DNA of 64,000 nucleotides. It comes from Anaerotignum neopropionicum. GTDB taxonomy: Bacteria > Bacillota > Clostridia > Lachnospirales > Anaerotignaceae. Position numbers and translations under genes: made by a program. The notes under the pieces were generated by a model. The model saw nothing but the letters and a program-made list of their open reading frames with translations, was not told the DNA's origin and ran no database searches. The DNA lies in assembly GCF_001571775.1 (NCBI RefSeq), contig NZ_LRVM01000001.1:372001-436000 (forward strand). Direction: 5' to 3'. This document shows, in pieces, positions 54,586 through 63,868 of this stretch. Each line of letters begins with the position of its first letter. Within the stretch, counting starts at the first letter, position 1.

Positions 54586-55449
54586 GTGGAGTGGATACAA
54601 AGACTGAACCAGGCGGTGGACTATATAGAGAACAATCTTGATAGGGTAATTCATGTGGATGAAGCGGCAAAAATTGCAGCTTGCTCTACCTTTCATTTTC
54701 AGAGAATGTTTTCCTATATTGCAGGGGTAACCCTAGGAGATTATATCCGAAAAAGAAGAATGACCTTGGCGGCATTTGAAATGCTGCAGGGTGGTCAAAA
54801 GGTCATTGATATTGCAGTAAAATATGGGTATGATTCGCCAACGGCATTTAACCGTGCATTTCAGGCAATTCATGGGATGGCACCCACGGCGGCAAAAAAC
54901 GAGGGGGTCTCCTTAACGGTCTATCCACGCATTACCTTTACTCTATCAATAAAAGGAGATGAGGCAATGAATTTCAGAATCGAAACAAAGGAAGGCTTCA
55001 GAATTGCAGGCTATGCCCTAAAGGAACCCATGACAATGGAGGATTGCTTAGAAAAGGTGCCGGTTTTTTGGCAGGAGGTAGCTGCGAAGGGCGGCATTGA
55101 GAAGGTTTGTACTTTGGTAGATGGGACAGAGCCCCAGGGGATATTAGGTGTTTCCACCTGTGACAATGGTGAATTTAGCGGATATTATATTGCCGCGGCA
55201 ACGAAGCAGCCTTGCGCAGAGGGGATGGAGGAGTATTTTGTTCCCCAAGGAACTTGGGCAATCTTTGATTGTGTTGGCCCTATGCCCCATGCAATACAAA
55301 GTTTGCAGCAAAGAATCATTACAGAATGGCTTCCCACATCGGGTTACGAATATGCAGCGGCGCCGGATATAGAGGTTTATTATGAGGGAGATCAAAGTGC
55401 AGCGAATTACCGCAGTCAGGTTTGGCTTCCCATTGTGAAAAAACAGTAA
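54586..55449 (+). CDS. AraC-family regulator with GyrI-like effector domain
   Basis: A 287-residue regulator: two AraC helix-turn-helix units in residues 8-105 (HVDEAAKIAACSTFHFQRMFSY, DIAVKYGYDSPTAFNRAF), then a GyrI-like small-molecule-binding domain (about 125-285) with the ending VYYEGDQSAANYRSQVWLPIVKK. GTG at 54586 is the start, 8 bases past AGGAGG. Regulators of this SoxS/Rob-like type often control multidrug or redox genes; no target gene is adjacent. Confidence 0.9.
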   Translation: MEWIQRLNQAVDYIENNLDRVIHVDEAAKIAACSTFHFQRMFSYIAGVTLGDYIRKRRMTLAAFEMLQGGQKVIDIAVKYGYDSPTAFNRAFQAIHGMAPTAAKNEGVSLTVYPRITFTLSIKGDEAMNFRIETKEGFRIAGYALKEPMTMEDCLEKVPVFWQEVAAKGGIEKVCTLVDGTEPQGILGVSTCDNGEFSGYYIAAATKQPCAEGMEEYFVPQGTWAIFDCVGPMPHAIQSLQQRIITEWLPTSGYEYAAAPDIEVYYEGDQSAANYRSQVWLPIVKKQ

Positions 55450-55507
55450 AAAAAGGGTGCGGACAAAGTCCCATGTCAATAAGGATGTTTTCAATTTTTA
55501 AGATTTG

Positions 55508-55537
55508 CCGTAGGATTTCAAGTCCTACGGTTTTTCT
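55508..55537 (+). terminator. Terminator after the AraC gene
   Basis: CCGTAGGA pairs with TCCTACGG, followed by TTTTT. Confidence 0.88.
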
Positions 55538-55543
55538 CTTGTC

Positions 55544-55690
55544 TTAAACCTTGCCCACAAAGTTGAAATAGACATCAACCTGCTGGGTATAGTTTTTCTT
55601 CTTGTATGGCTCGGAACGCTCATGCACCACAATCTTCTCAACAAACTCCCGCACGATTTCAGGTGTCAGCTTTTTAGGCAGTTTTGACTC
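55544..55690 (-). pseudogene. C-terminal remnant of a serine site-specific recombinase
   Basis: On the minus strand the text LPKKLTPEIVREFVEKIVVH continues to YTQQVDVYFNFVGKV and a stop at 55544. This matches the DUF4368-type C-terminus of large serine recombinases from Tn4451/Tn1549-like elements. Upstream is stop-interrupted and no resolvase domain is present, so only the tail remains. Confidence 0.7.
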
Positions 55691-56150
55691 TTACTCTCAA
55701 ATGGACGTAAAAATAGCTCCGTGCCAAAAATCACACAGAGCTATTCGGTCACAATTCTATTCTACAAATGAACATACTATTCCCTTGGAACCGGCTGTCT
55801 CTTTTTAAAAATTAGACATTCATACAAATAATAAATGCGTATTAAAAAGGTTTTCCAGTCCACAATGCCGATTTGCCGGTTACGCAAATCCCATAACAGC
55901 CGCCCCTGATTCTTTCTCAAACCGGGGTGATGCGTGTTGCCGTCTTTCAGACCTGCCGCCATGGCAGAAGTATCATAATTATCATTGGGGTTATTGCAAT
56001 TCTGCTGTACCGCACAGCAGTAACAGCCGCAAGGTGTATCGCTGGAAATGAACTTCCGTCAGTGCCCTTCGGCTCGTCGCTCGCCCAATGCTCACGTTGC
56101 ATTGCGGGATACGATGTTCATTTGTCAAGGTTCATGGTTATGTGCTCATC
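55691..56150. other. Degenerate mobile-element-derived region
   Basis: About 460 bases of sequence unlike the flanking chromosome, with several short frames (one of 61 codons on the minus strand at 55777-55962) and an inverted repeat AATAGCTC..GAGCTATT near 55710-55745. No intact gene. Confidence 0.45.
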
Positions 56151-56273
56151 TTACTGCAAAAAATGCAGTTTGTAAAGGCCATCATACCGCTCTGCGGTTT
56201 CCAGAATAGAGGAAAAGCCAAGACCGAAGCTGTTTTGCTTATAGGATAAATATTCCTTACCTGTAGGAACTTA
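56151..56273 (-). pseudogene. C-terminal remnant of a GHKL sensor histidine kinase
   Basis: The minus strand reads GKEYLSYKQNSFGLGFSSIL and ETAERYDGLYKLHFLQ to a stop at 56151. This is the end of the GHKL ATPase domain of VirS/AgrC-type sensor kinases common on mobile elements. Everything N-terminal is missing. Confidence 0.6.
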
Positions 56274-56573
56274 ATATTCTAAAGAATTAGCCGTTTGGCT
56301 AATATCATTTTTGGAATCAATTCTCTATACTTAGGTATAGGGAAATTTTTTATTTTTGAAAATAAAAATTGCTTTGCCAATTTACCTTACCGGAAAGGAG
56401 TGGTTTTTTAATCGCAACATTTCAAAGCACTGTTTTCGCGGCGGACGATATTCTTACGATTACTCTTTTTCAACGAAATTTTTCCGGCTGAAGCTACCCA
56501 TAAACACGATACTCCGTTACTTTGCGTAGGACTTTGAGGTAACAGAAAAACAGGAGAATGAGGAGGAAACTAT
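56274..56573 (+). promoter_or_regulatory. Upstream region of the giant surface protein
   Basis: Holds a short inverted repeat CTATAC-TTAG-GTATAG (about 56327-56342) and a good ribosome site GAGGAGG before the ATG at 56574. No clear consensus promoter was identified. Confidence 0.45.
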
Positions 56574-59500
56574 ATGAATCAACACAAACCATCCCGGCGG
56601 CTTTTGGCAATGGCTCTGTCCGTTGTCATGGTACTGGGAATGCTGCCTATAACGGCAGCAGCAGAAGACTTGCCCGCTGGAACAAGCGGCGAGATTACTG
56701 CATTCGAAAAATTAGTGGATGGGACAGTAATACAAACGGTAGCGCTTGGTACACCGTTTGAAGATTTGGATTTGCCTGAAACCTTGACGGCTACGGTACG
56801 CCTTGAAACGGACGCAAGCCAGCAGGCGCAGGATTCCGGTAATTCGGTACAGCAGGAGCAGGTCGCTACTGGAGCAGCCGTAACGCTTGCACAGGAAGAA
56901 CCAGCTGACGAGGGCACACAGCAGGAGCAAGCTCCCGAAGAGGAAATATCCCCAGAACATGAGGACACTTCCGCATCTGATCAGGAAGCCGTAGACCTAG
57001 TACAGGAAGAATCCGATACTGGATATACGGAAATGACTGTCCAAGTGCCGGTCACATGGACGGCTTCGCCGGACTATGACGGGAATGCGGCAGGGGTGTA
57101 TGTCTATACTGCCGAAATTAGCGGCTTTACAGTTAGTAGCGAGTTACCTGTCATCACCATAACAGTGGGTCAGGCGACGGCTACGGGCACAATCACCGCT
57201 TTTGACGAGCTAAAAGATGAAATTCGCTGGCAGAACACCACAAAGGCGGAGCTTCCGTCGGAACTCACCGGTACAGTGGAGGGGGAAAATGTCCAAATCT
57301 CAGTAACATGGGAAGCCGACCACGACTATGACTCTGATTCTCCAACAACTGGGCTGTATGTGTTCACCGCGAAACCGGGCGAAGACTATACCCTTGCTGA
57401 AGATGTGGAATCGCCTCGCATCACCGTATACATTCCTGCTGTAAAGCGGATGATGAGGCTTATGGCGGGTAGCGGCACCTCCACGAGCCCACTGGAAATT
57501 ACCACGGCGGCACAGCTTGCAGAAATTGCCGTACTGGTAAACGACGGCAGATTGGAAAGCTTTTTGCTGGGCGACAGCACAGCCACAGTATCACTAAAAC
57601 TCATGAACGACCTCGACCTTTCCGCTTACGGTGAAAACTTTAACAGCGGTAAAGGTTGGGTACCCATTGGGACGTTAAATAATTCCTTCAAGGGAAGTTT
57701 TGATGGAAACGATAATGAAATTACAGGACTTTATATCAACCGCACAGAGGATTACACAGGTCTGTTCGGACGTATAAACGGCGGTACAGTGCAAAACCTT
57801 GGGCTTGTAGAGGTAAGCATCACCGGTGGCAATAATGTCGGCAACGTGGCGGGCAGGGTTGACGGCAGTGTGACAAACTGCAATGCTTCCGGTTCGGTTA
57901 GCGGTAACGAAAATGTCGGCGGCGTGGTAGGTACAATTGCAAGTGTCGGCAGTGTGACAAATTGCTATGCTATGGGCGCGGTCAGCGGCACAAATGTTGT
58001 CGGTGGCGTAGCGGGAGATGTTTACGGCAGTGTGACAAACTGCTATGCCACAGGTGGGATCAGCGGTAACACTCATGTCGGCGGCGTAGCAGGCACGGTT
58101 GACGGCAGTGTGACAAACTGCTATGCCACAGGTTCGGTCAGCGGCACAACTGCTGTCGGTGGCGTGACGGGCAGGGTTGATGGCAGTGTGACAAGCTGCT
58201 ATGCCACAGGTGGGGTTAGCGGCAACGGTACTGTCGGTGGCGTAGCGGGCTATGTTGACGGCAGCATGACAAACTGCTATGCCACAGGTGTCGTCACAGG
58301 CATAGACGGTTATGTCGGTGGCGTGGCGGGGGCCATTACTGGTAATGTAACAAGCTGCGCTGCGCTGAATCCAAGTGTAATCGGGAACAGCGATGTTGGT
58401 CGTGTGGTGGGCTACATTGTCGATGAAGGTACGCTCTCCGACAATGCGGCATTTTCCGGCATGGCGGTTACGGTAAATGGTGCACCCCAAACCATCAGTG
58501 ACGATGCGGCAGATAATAAAAGTGGTGCAGATATAAGTGCCACCGAAATCCAAGCGGACGGTAGCATCGGCAACCGCTTCACCACTACCAACGACTGGAC
58601 GGTTGAAAACGGCAAGCTGCCTATTCTCCAGAATGTGGGCGGTACGCAGAGTGCTGACCTGCCGCCCCACCTTGCGAACGATACTAGCGCACCCTATTTT
58701 CTTGGTGAGGGCACAGAAACAGTCCCCTATCAAATCAGCACGGCGGCACAGCTTGCAAAGCTGGCGGAGTTGGTAGATGCATACGACACAAATTACAATG
58801 ACAAGTATTATAAGCTTACCGCTGACCTTGACCTTTCTGCCTATGGCGAAGGATGGAATAGCGGCAAAGGCTGGATACCCATTGGAACCACGGACTACAG
58901 AACCTTCAAGGGAACCTTTGACGGAGATAACCATAAAATTTCTGGGCTTTATATCAACCGAGGCACGGAGAATTACATAGGTCTGTTTGGTTATATAAAA
59001 GGCGGTACGGTGCAAAACATTGGAATTGAGGAGGTCAGCCTTGTTGGCCAAGATTATGTGGGCGGCATGGCAGGAAAAATTGATACCGGCAGTGTGACAA
59101 ACTGCCATGTCACCGGTGCGGTCAGCAATACAGGCGGCTATGTCGGCGGCGTGGCGGGCTATGTCGGCGGCGTGGAGGGCTCTGCTGATGGAAGTGTGAA
59201 AAACTGCTATGCCACCTGCACTGTCAGTGGCAGAATTGCCGGTGGTGTGGTGGCCGGTGCTAACATCAATGCTAGTGTGACAAGCTGCTATGCCACCGGT
59301 GCAGTGAGCGGCAGCGTGAGAGTCGGCGGCGTGGCAGGTATGGTTGCCGATGCCAGCGTGACAAACTGCTATGCCACAGGTGCTGTCACAGGCACAGGTG
59401 CTTATGTCGGCGGTGTGGTGGGATTGCTTGGCGGTAGCATGACAAACTGCTATGCCACCGGTGCGGTCAGTGGTGCAACTGTAGGCGGCTTGGTCGGCGT

Positions 59501-62500
59501 CATTGGCAGTGGTGGCGATAGCAGCAGTGTGACAAGCTGTGCAGCGTTGAACCCAGGCGTCAACGGCACAGGCTCTGTCATGCGTGTGCTGGGTCAAAAT
59601 GCCGGTGAAGTCACACTTTCTAACACTGGGGCATTTTCCGGCATGACAGTTATGTTAAACGGTGCACCCCAAACTATCAGTGACGGTGCGGCAGATAATA
59701 TAAACGGTGAAGATATAAGCGCCGCCGAAATCCAAGCGGACGGTACCATCGGCAGCCGCTTTACCGACACCAGTATCTGGACGGTTGAAGATGGCAAGCT
59801 GCCTATCCTGAAAAATGTAGGCGGTACGCAGAACGCTGCCCTGCCACCCCATCTTGCAGGCGGCAGCAGCACTTACTTTCTTGGTGCTGGCACAGACAGT
59901 GACCCATACCAAATCAGCACGGCGGCACAGCTTGCAAAGCTGGCAGAGCTGGTAAATGCAGATGACACAAATTACAATGACAAATATTATAAGCTCACTG
60001 CTGACCTTGACCTTTCTGCCTACGGGAAAAACTGGAACAGCGGTAAAGGCTGGATACCTATGGGAAGGGACGTTGCCAATTGCTTCAAGGGAAGCTTTGA
60101 CGGAAACGGCAAGAAAATCACCGGGCTTTATATCAAACGCACGGCGAATTACACAGGTCTGTTCGGTTATATAAGAGACGGCACGGTGCAAAACCTTGGA
60201 CTTGAGGAGGTCAGCATTGTCGGCATAGGTTCGGAGGTTGGCGGCGTGGCAGGCTATGTTTCTGGCAGTGTAACTAATTGCTATGTAACCGGCGCGGTCA
60301 GCGGCACAGGTACGAATGTTGGCGGCGTGGTAGGCTATGTTTCTGGCAGTATAACAAATTGCTATGTAACCGGCTCGATCAGTGGCAAATACAATATCGG
60401 CGGCGTGGCGGGTCTGGTTTATGGCAGCGTAACAAACTGCTATGCAACGGGCACGGTCAGCGGCACAGATTATGTCGGCGGTGTGGCAGGCCAACTCCAA
60501 TGCAACAGCAGTGTGATAAATTGCTATGCCACAGGTGCGGTTAGCGGCTCAAATTATGTCGGCGGCGTGGCAGGCTATGTTGACGGCAGTGCGACAAGTT
60601 GTGCTGCATTGAATCCAAGCGTCAATGGTAGTAGTGATGTCGGCCGTGTGGTGGGCTACATTCCCTATGGTGATCCACTTTCTGACAACGTGGCATTTTC
60701 TAGTATGACGGTTAAGGTAAATGGTGTACCCCAATCCATCAGCGACGGTGCGGCAGATAACATAAACGGCGAAGATATAAGCGCTGCCCAAATCAAAGCG
60801 GACGGTACCATTGACGGATGCTTTGCCGATACCAGTATCTGGACGGCAGTAAACGGCAAACTGCCCATCCTTCAAAATGTGGGTGGTACGCAATCTGGCG
60901 ACGGCGGCCTATACCTGATCACGCGTGATATTGCGGGTGTCTTGGTAACACTCAATGAAAATACCTATACCTACACTGGCAGTCCCATCCTCCCTACCTT
61001 GGAAGTTATCTTTGGTAAACAAGCGCTTGAGAAGGATGTGGATTATACCGTTTCAGCTACAAGCGTAGACGGCACAGACACCAGTGCAGGCACAAATGCT
61101 GGAACCGTAACGCTGACCTTGACGGGCATCGGCAGCTTTACCGGTACAAAAACCGGTGTAACCTACAACATAGAAAAGCGGAATGATCGTTCGGCTCCGG
61201 CACTGAACTATACCGTGAGCGAAAGCGACTTTCCCAAAACCGTGACTATCACAGAGGTTGAGGGCGCGGAATATCAATTTAACAACGGCGGATATTCTCA
61301 AACAAGAATCTTTACTTCAAACAGCGTTGAGGAGGTAATGCTGTCTATTCGCCTCAAAGAAACGGAAGCATATAACGCATCCCCAGAGACTAGCGTAACC
61401 GTCAATACGGCAAACCAGGATCAGAGCGCGCCGTCTGCATTTACACTGACCTATGAAAGTGTAGATGATGCAAGCTACACCGTAACGATTCCTGCAACAG
61501 CAGGCGCGGAGTATAGCTTTAACGGCACAACTTGGAGCGGAGAAAACACCAAAACCGGCTGCCAGTCCGGCGATAGCATCACAGGCTATAAGCGCATGGC
61601 GGCAAAGCCGGGCTATAATGCCAGCTCCAACATAATCGACAGCGTGACTCTGCCTTTGTTTCAGGTGAAAACGCCCGCGGCTTCGCCAAACGGCGGCACA
61701 TTTAAAGGAAGTCAAAGCGTGATACTCTCTTGCCAGACGGCTGGTGTGCAGATTTACTACACCACAGATGGCAGCACGCCAACAACGACCAGTACCCTGT
61801 ACAGCGCACCCTTTCCGTTGACGTCTACCACGACCGTCAAGGCGATTGCGGTAAAAACGGGCATGATAGACAGCGGCGTGTTATCCGTGACGTTTACCAA
61901 GCAATCCGGCGGCAGCAATGGCGGAGGTTCCTCCTCGGGCGGAAGTTCAACATCAACCACAACACCGGAAAAGAAGCCAAATCAGCCGGTAACAGCAACA
62001 GCAGGGGCCAATGGCACTGCAAGTGCATCTATTCCGGATAAAACAGTAACCGACGCGATTGCGAAAGCGCAAGCTGACGCAAAAGCACAGGGGAAAACTG
62101 CAAATGAATTTTCTGTGGAGCTGAACATAATTATGCCAAAGGGAGCATCTTCCCTGACGGCAGTTCTCACACGCAGTTCTCTGGATAGCCTTGTGAGTGC
62201 AGGGGTAAGCAGCCTTGAAATCAACGGCTCCCTTGTAAAGGTAAGCTTTGACAAAACGGCATTGATGGAAATCCAGAAGCAGAGCAGTGGTAACGTAAAT
62301 ATTGCCATTGCTCCGAAGACAAACCTTTCAGATGCGGCAAAAATATTAATTGGCACAAGACCGGTATATGACATCACTGTGGGTTATGGAAGCGGTAAGA
62401 GCGTAGCAAACTTTGGCGGTGGCGTTGCAACGGTATCTATCCCGTATACGCTGGGCAAGAATGAAGTAGTTGACGGTCTGTATGCCGTGTATGTAGACGA

Positions 62501-63188
62501 AAAGGGCAACGCCACTCCCATTGCAGGCTCTGCTTACGATGCAAACAGCGGCAGTGTTATTTTCACCACAACTCACTTTTCACAGTACGGCATCGGTTAT
62601 ACCGCGCCAACAGAAAATTTTACGGATATTTCCTCCCATTGGGGCAAGGAAAGCATTGAATATGTGGTAGGCAGAGGCCTTGTTTCGGGCATGACGGAAA
62701 CTACCTTTGCGCCTGATTCTCCTATGACGCGGGGCATGTTGGTAACAGCGTTTGGCAAATTGGCAGGAGCGGATGCGAAGGCTTACACCACAAATAGATT
62801 TACAGATGTCAATGAGGAGAGCGCATATCGTCCATATGTTGAATGGGCGTACAGCAAAGGTATTATTCGGGGCATCGGTGACAACCAGTTTGCGCCTGAT
62901 AGAGCGATCACCCGTGAGGAAATTGCGGTGATCTTTGCAAACTATGGGAAAGCAACAGGATATACATTCCCTGTTACTGGTGAAGCTACAACTTATGCAG
63001 ACGCTTCCAGCATTGGCAGTGCTTATAAAGACGCTGTAAAGGCCATGCAGCAGGCTGGCATTATGATGGGCGGCGGTGACAATAAGTTTAATCCCAAAGG
63101 AAATGCCACTCGTGCGGAGGTTTCCTCCATGCTCAGCCGTTACATTAAACTTACCATTAACGCTGACACAGCGCAGGGCGCTGAATGA
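56574..63188 (+). CDS. Giant GLUG-repeat/SLH cell-surface protein
   Basis: A 2204-residue secreted protein. The signal peptide ends near AAAED (residue 32). A Gln/Glu-rich stretch (75-150) and two Ig-like domains precede three large repeat blocks (about 298-1440), each opening with a YQISTAAQLAKLAELV-type segment and carrying GLUG motifs such as GGVAG.VDGSVTNCYATG. Next come an MBG-like domain, a chitobiase-C-like domain (PAASPNGGTF, about 1698), a Ser/Gly linker, a domain of unknown role and three SLH domains (2016-2190) for wall attachment. It is probably an adhesin. The expected C-terminal wall-binding repeats lie in another frame just after the stop. Confidence 0.85.
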   Translation: MNQHKPSRRLLAMALSVVMVLGMLPITAAAEDLPAGTSGEITAFEKLVDGTVIQTVALGTPFEDLDLPETLTATVRLETDASQQAQDSGNSVQQEQVATGAAVTLAQEEPADEGTQQEQAPEEEISPEHEDTSASDQEAVDLVQEESDTGYTEMTVQVPVTWTASPDYDGNAAGVYVYTAEISGFTVSSELPVITITVGQATATGTITAFDELKDEIRWQNTTKAELPSELTGTVEGENVQISVTWEADHDYDSDSPTTGLYVFTAKPGEDYTLAEDVESPRITVYIPAVKRMMRLMAGSGTSTSPLEITTAAQLAEIAVLVNDGRLESFLLGDSTATVSLKLMNDLDLSAYGENFNSGKGWVPIGTLNNSFKGSFDGNDNEITGLYINRTEDYTGLFGRINGGTVQNLGLVEVSITGGNNVGNVAGRVDGSVTNCNASGSVSGNENVGGVVGTIASVGSVTNCYAMGAVSGTNVVGGVAGDVYGSVTNCYATGGISGNTHVGGVAGTVDGSVTNCYATGSVSGTTAVGGVTGRVDGSVTSCYATGGVSGNGTVGGVAGYVDGSMTNCYATGVVTGIDGYVGGVAGAITGNVTSCAALNPSVIGNSDVGRVVGYIVDEGTLSDNAAFSGMAVTVNGAPQTISDDAADNKSGADISATEIQADGSIGNRFTTTNDWTVENGKLPILQNVGGTQSADLPPHLANDTSAPYFLGEGTETVPYQISTAAQLAKLAELVDAYDTNYNDKYYKLTADLDLSAYGEGWNSGKGWIPIGTTDYRTFKGTFDGDNHKISGLYINRGTENYIGLFGYIKGGTVQNIGIEEVSLVGQDYVGGMAGKIDTGSVTNCHVTGAVSNTGGYVGGVAGYVGGVEGSADGSVKNCYATCTVSGRIAGGVVAGANINASVTSCYATGAVSGSVRVGGVAGMVADASVTNCYATGAVTGTGAYVGGVVGLLGGSMTNCYATGAVSGATVGGLVGVIGSGGDSSSVTSCAALNPGVNGTGSVMRVLGQNAGEVTLSNTGAFSGMTVMLNGAPQTISDGAADNINGEDISAAEIQADGTIGSRFTDTSIWTVEDGKLPILKNVGGTQNAALPPHLAGGSSTYFLGAGTDSDPYQISTAAQLAKLAELVNADDTNYNDKYYKLTADLDLSAYGKNWNSGKGWIPMGRDVANCFKGSFDGNGKKITGLYIKRTANYTGLFGYIRDGTVQNLGLEEVSIVGIGSEVGGVAGYVSGSVTNCYVTGAVSGTGTNVGGVVGYVSGSITNCYVTGSISGKYNIGGVAGLVYGSVTNCYATGTVSGTDYVGGVAGQLQCNSSVINCYATGAVSGSNYVGGVAGYVDGSATSCAALNPSVNGSSDVGRVVGYIPYGDPLSDNVAFSSMTVKVNGVPQSISDGAADNINGEDISAAQIKADGTIDGCFADTSIWTAVNGKLPILQNVGGTQSGDGGLYLITRDIAGVLVTLNENTYTYTGSPILPTLEVIFGKQALEKDVDYTVSATSVDGTDTSAGTNAGTVTLTLTGIGSFTGTKTGVTYNIEKRNDRSAPALNYTVSESDFPKTVTITEVEGAEYQFNNGGYSQTRIFTSNSVEEVMLSIRLKETEAYNASPETSVTVNTANQDQSAPSAFTLTYESVDDASYTVTIPATAGAEYSFNGTTWSGENTKTGCQSGDSITGYKRMAAKPGYNASSNIIDSVTLPLFQVKTPAASPNGGTFKGSQSVILSCQTAGVQIYYTTDGSTPTTTSTLYSAPFPLTSTTTVKAIAVKTGMIDSGVLSVTFTKQSGGSNGGGSSSGGSSTSTTTPEKKPNQPVTATAGANGTASASIPDKTVTDAIAKAQADAKAQGKTANEFSVELNIIMPKGASSLTAVLTRSSLDSLVSAGVSSLEINGSLVKVSFDKTALMEIQKQSSGNVNIAIAPKTNLSDAAKILIGTRPVYDITVGYGSGKSVANFGGGVATVSIPYTLGKNEVVDGLYAVYVDEKGNATPIAGSAYDANSGSVIFTTTHFSQYGIGYTAPTENFTDISSHWGKESIEYVVGRGLVSGMTETTFAPDSPMTRGMLVTAFGKLAGADAKAYTTNRFTDVNEESAYRPYVEWAYSKGIIRGIGDNQFAPDRAITREEIAVIFANYGKATGYTFPVTGEATTYADASSIGSAYKDAVKAMQQAGIMMGGGDNKFNPKGNATRAEVSSMLSRYIKLTINADTAQGAE
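57460..60895 (+). repeat. Three long tandem coding repeats in the surface protein
   Basis: Blocks of about 1.0-1.2 kb (57460-58680, 58700-59870, 59875-60895) share order and near-identical DNA stretches, for example the string coding GAADNINGEDISAA and the unit coding VTNCYATGAVSG. Their similarity allows recombination that changes repeat number, and makes the region prone to assembly collapse. Confidence 0.8.
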
Positions 63189-63540
63189 CACCGGACAGTA
63201 TCTGTACTATAAGGACGGCAAGGCCCTCACCGGTACACAGACCATCGACGGTGTGAAGTATTTCTTCAATACCGATGGTACGCTGAAAACCGGATGGGTC
63301 AAGGACGGCGATAACTGGCGTTTTTATTCCGGTAAGACAATGTTAGTCGGCTTTTGGGATCTTGGTGCAAACGGAAACAACAAGACCTATTACTTTATGA
63401 AAGACGGTCTGATGGTATCCGGTAAGTGGCTTGAGATTGACGGCAAATGGTATTACTTTTACACCGATGGTTCTCTTGCTAGAAGCACAAAAATCGACGG
63501 CTATGAAGTGGATGAAAAAGGTGTAAGAAAAACAAAGTAA
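63178..63540 (+). pseudogene. Displaced choline-binding-type wall repeats (C-terminus of the surface protein)
   Basis: The reading frame +1 relative to the surface protein gives ALNDTGQYLYYKDGKALTG and then about five aromatic-rich cell-wall-binding repeats (WVKDGDNWRFYSG, WLEIDGKWYYFYTDGSLA) to YEVDEKGVRKTK and a TAA at 63540. It starts exactly where the giant frame stops and has no ribosome site or start of its own. Either an indel near 63177-63181 split one gene, or the shift is read through or a sequencing error. Confidence 0.75.
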
Positions 63541-63868
63541 CCGACATTCCAAACTTCCATGCTTTTCGGGTATGGAAATAAAGATAGAACGATAATCAAC
63601 AAATACAAAAAAACAGCATTTTGCTTTTATGGGAAAAGTGCTGTTTTTTTGTATTTAACAAAGTTGCTGTTCATATGATTTATTTCACCTTTTCCTATTC
63701 CGGTACTCCCTCCTACCGTATCCCAGAAGAGCTTGCAATTTACAATAGAAAAATTTTGATTAAAGATGTATAATATAGTAATTGTAGTACACAAAGCATG
63801 AGGGAAATAACTATTTAGTTATACATGTTTAAATAAAGGAAATACTTTAAGAGAAAGGGGGATGTTGA
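63541..63868 (+). other. Intergenic region with terminator and promoter of the next gene
   Basis: A terminator lies at 63607-63650 (AAAAAAACAGC with GCTGTTTTTTT). The remainder is AT-rich up to a strong AAAGGGGG before 63869. Confidence 0.65.
63607..63650 (+). terminator. Terminator after the surface-protein locus
   Basis: AAAAAAACAGC (63607-63617) pairs with GCTGTTTTTTT (63640-63650). Confidence 0.85.

Noticed and set aside
55777-55962. A 61-codon minus-strand frame within the mobile-element scar.
   Set aside because: No ribosome site and no family recognised; more likely a chance frame or fragment.
57675-59597. A 640-codon open frame on the strand opposite the giant surface gene, rich in His, Cys and Ala.
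   Set aside because: It is the antisense of repetitive GLUG coding sequence. Its residues follow mechanically from repeated GGC/ACA/TGC codons, and it has no ribosome site.
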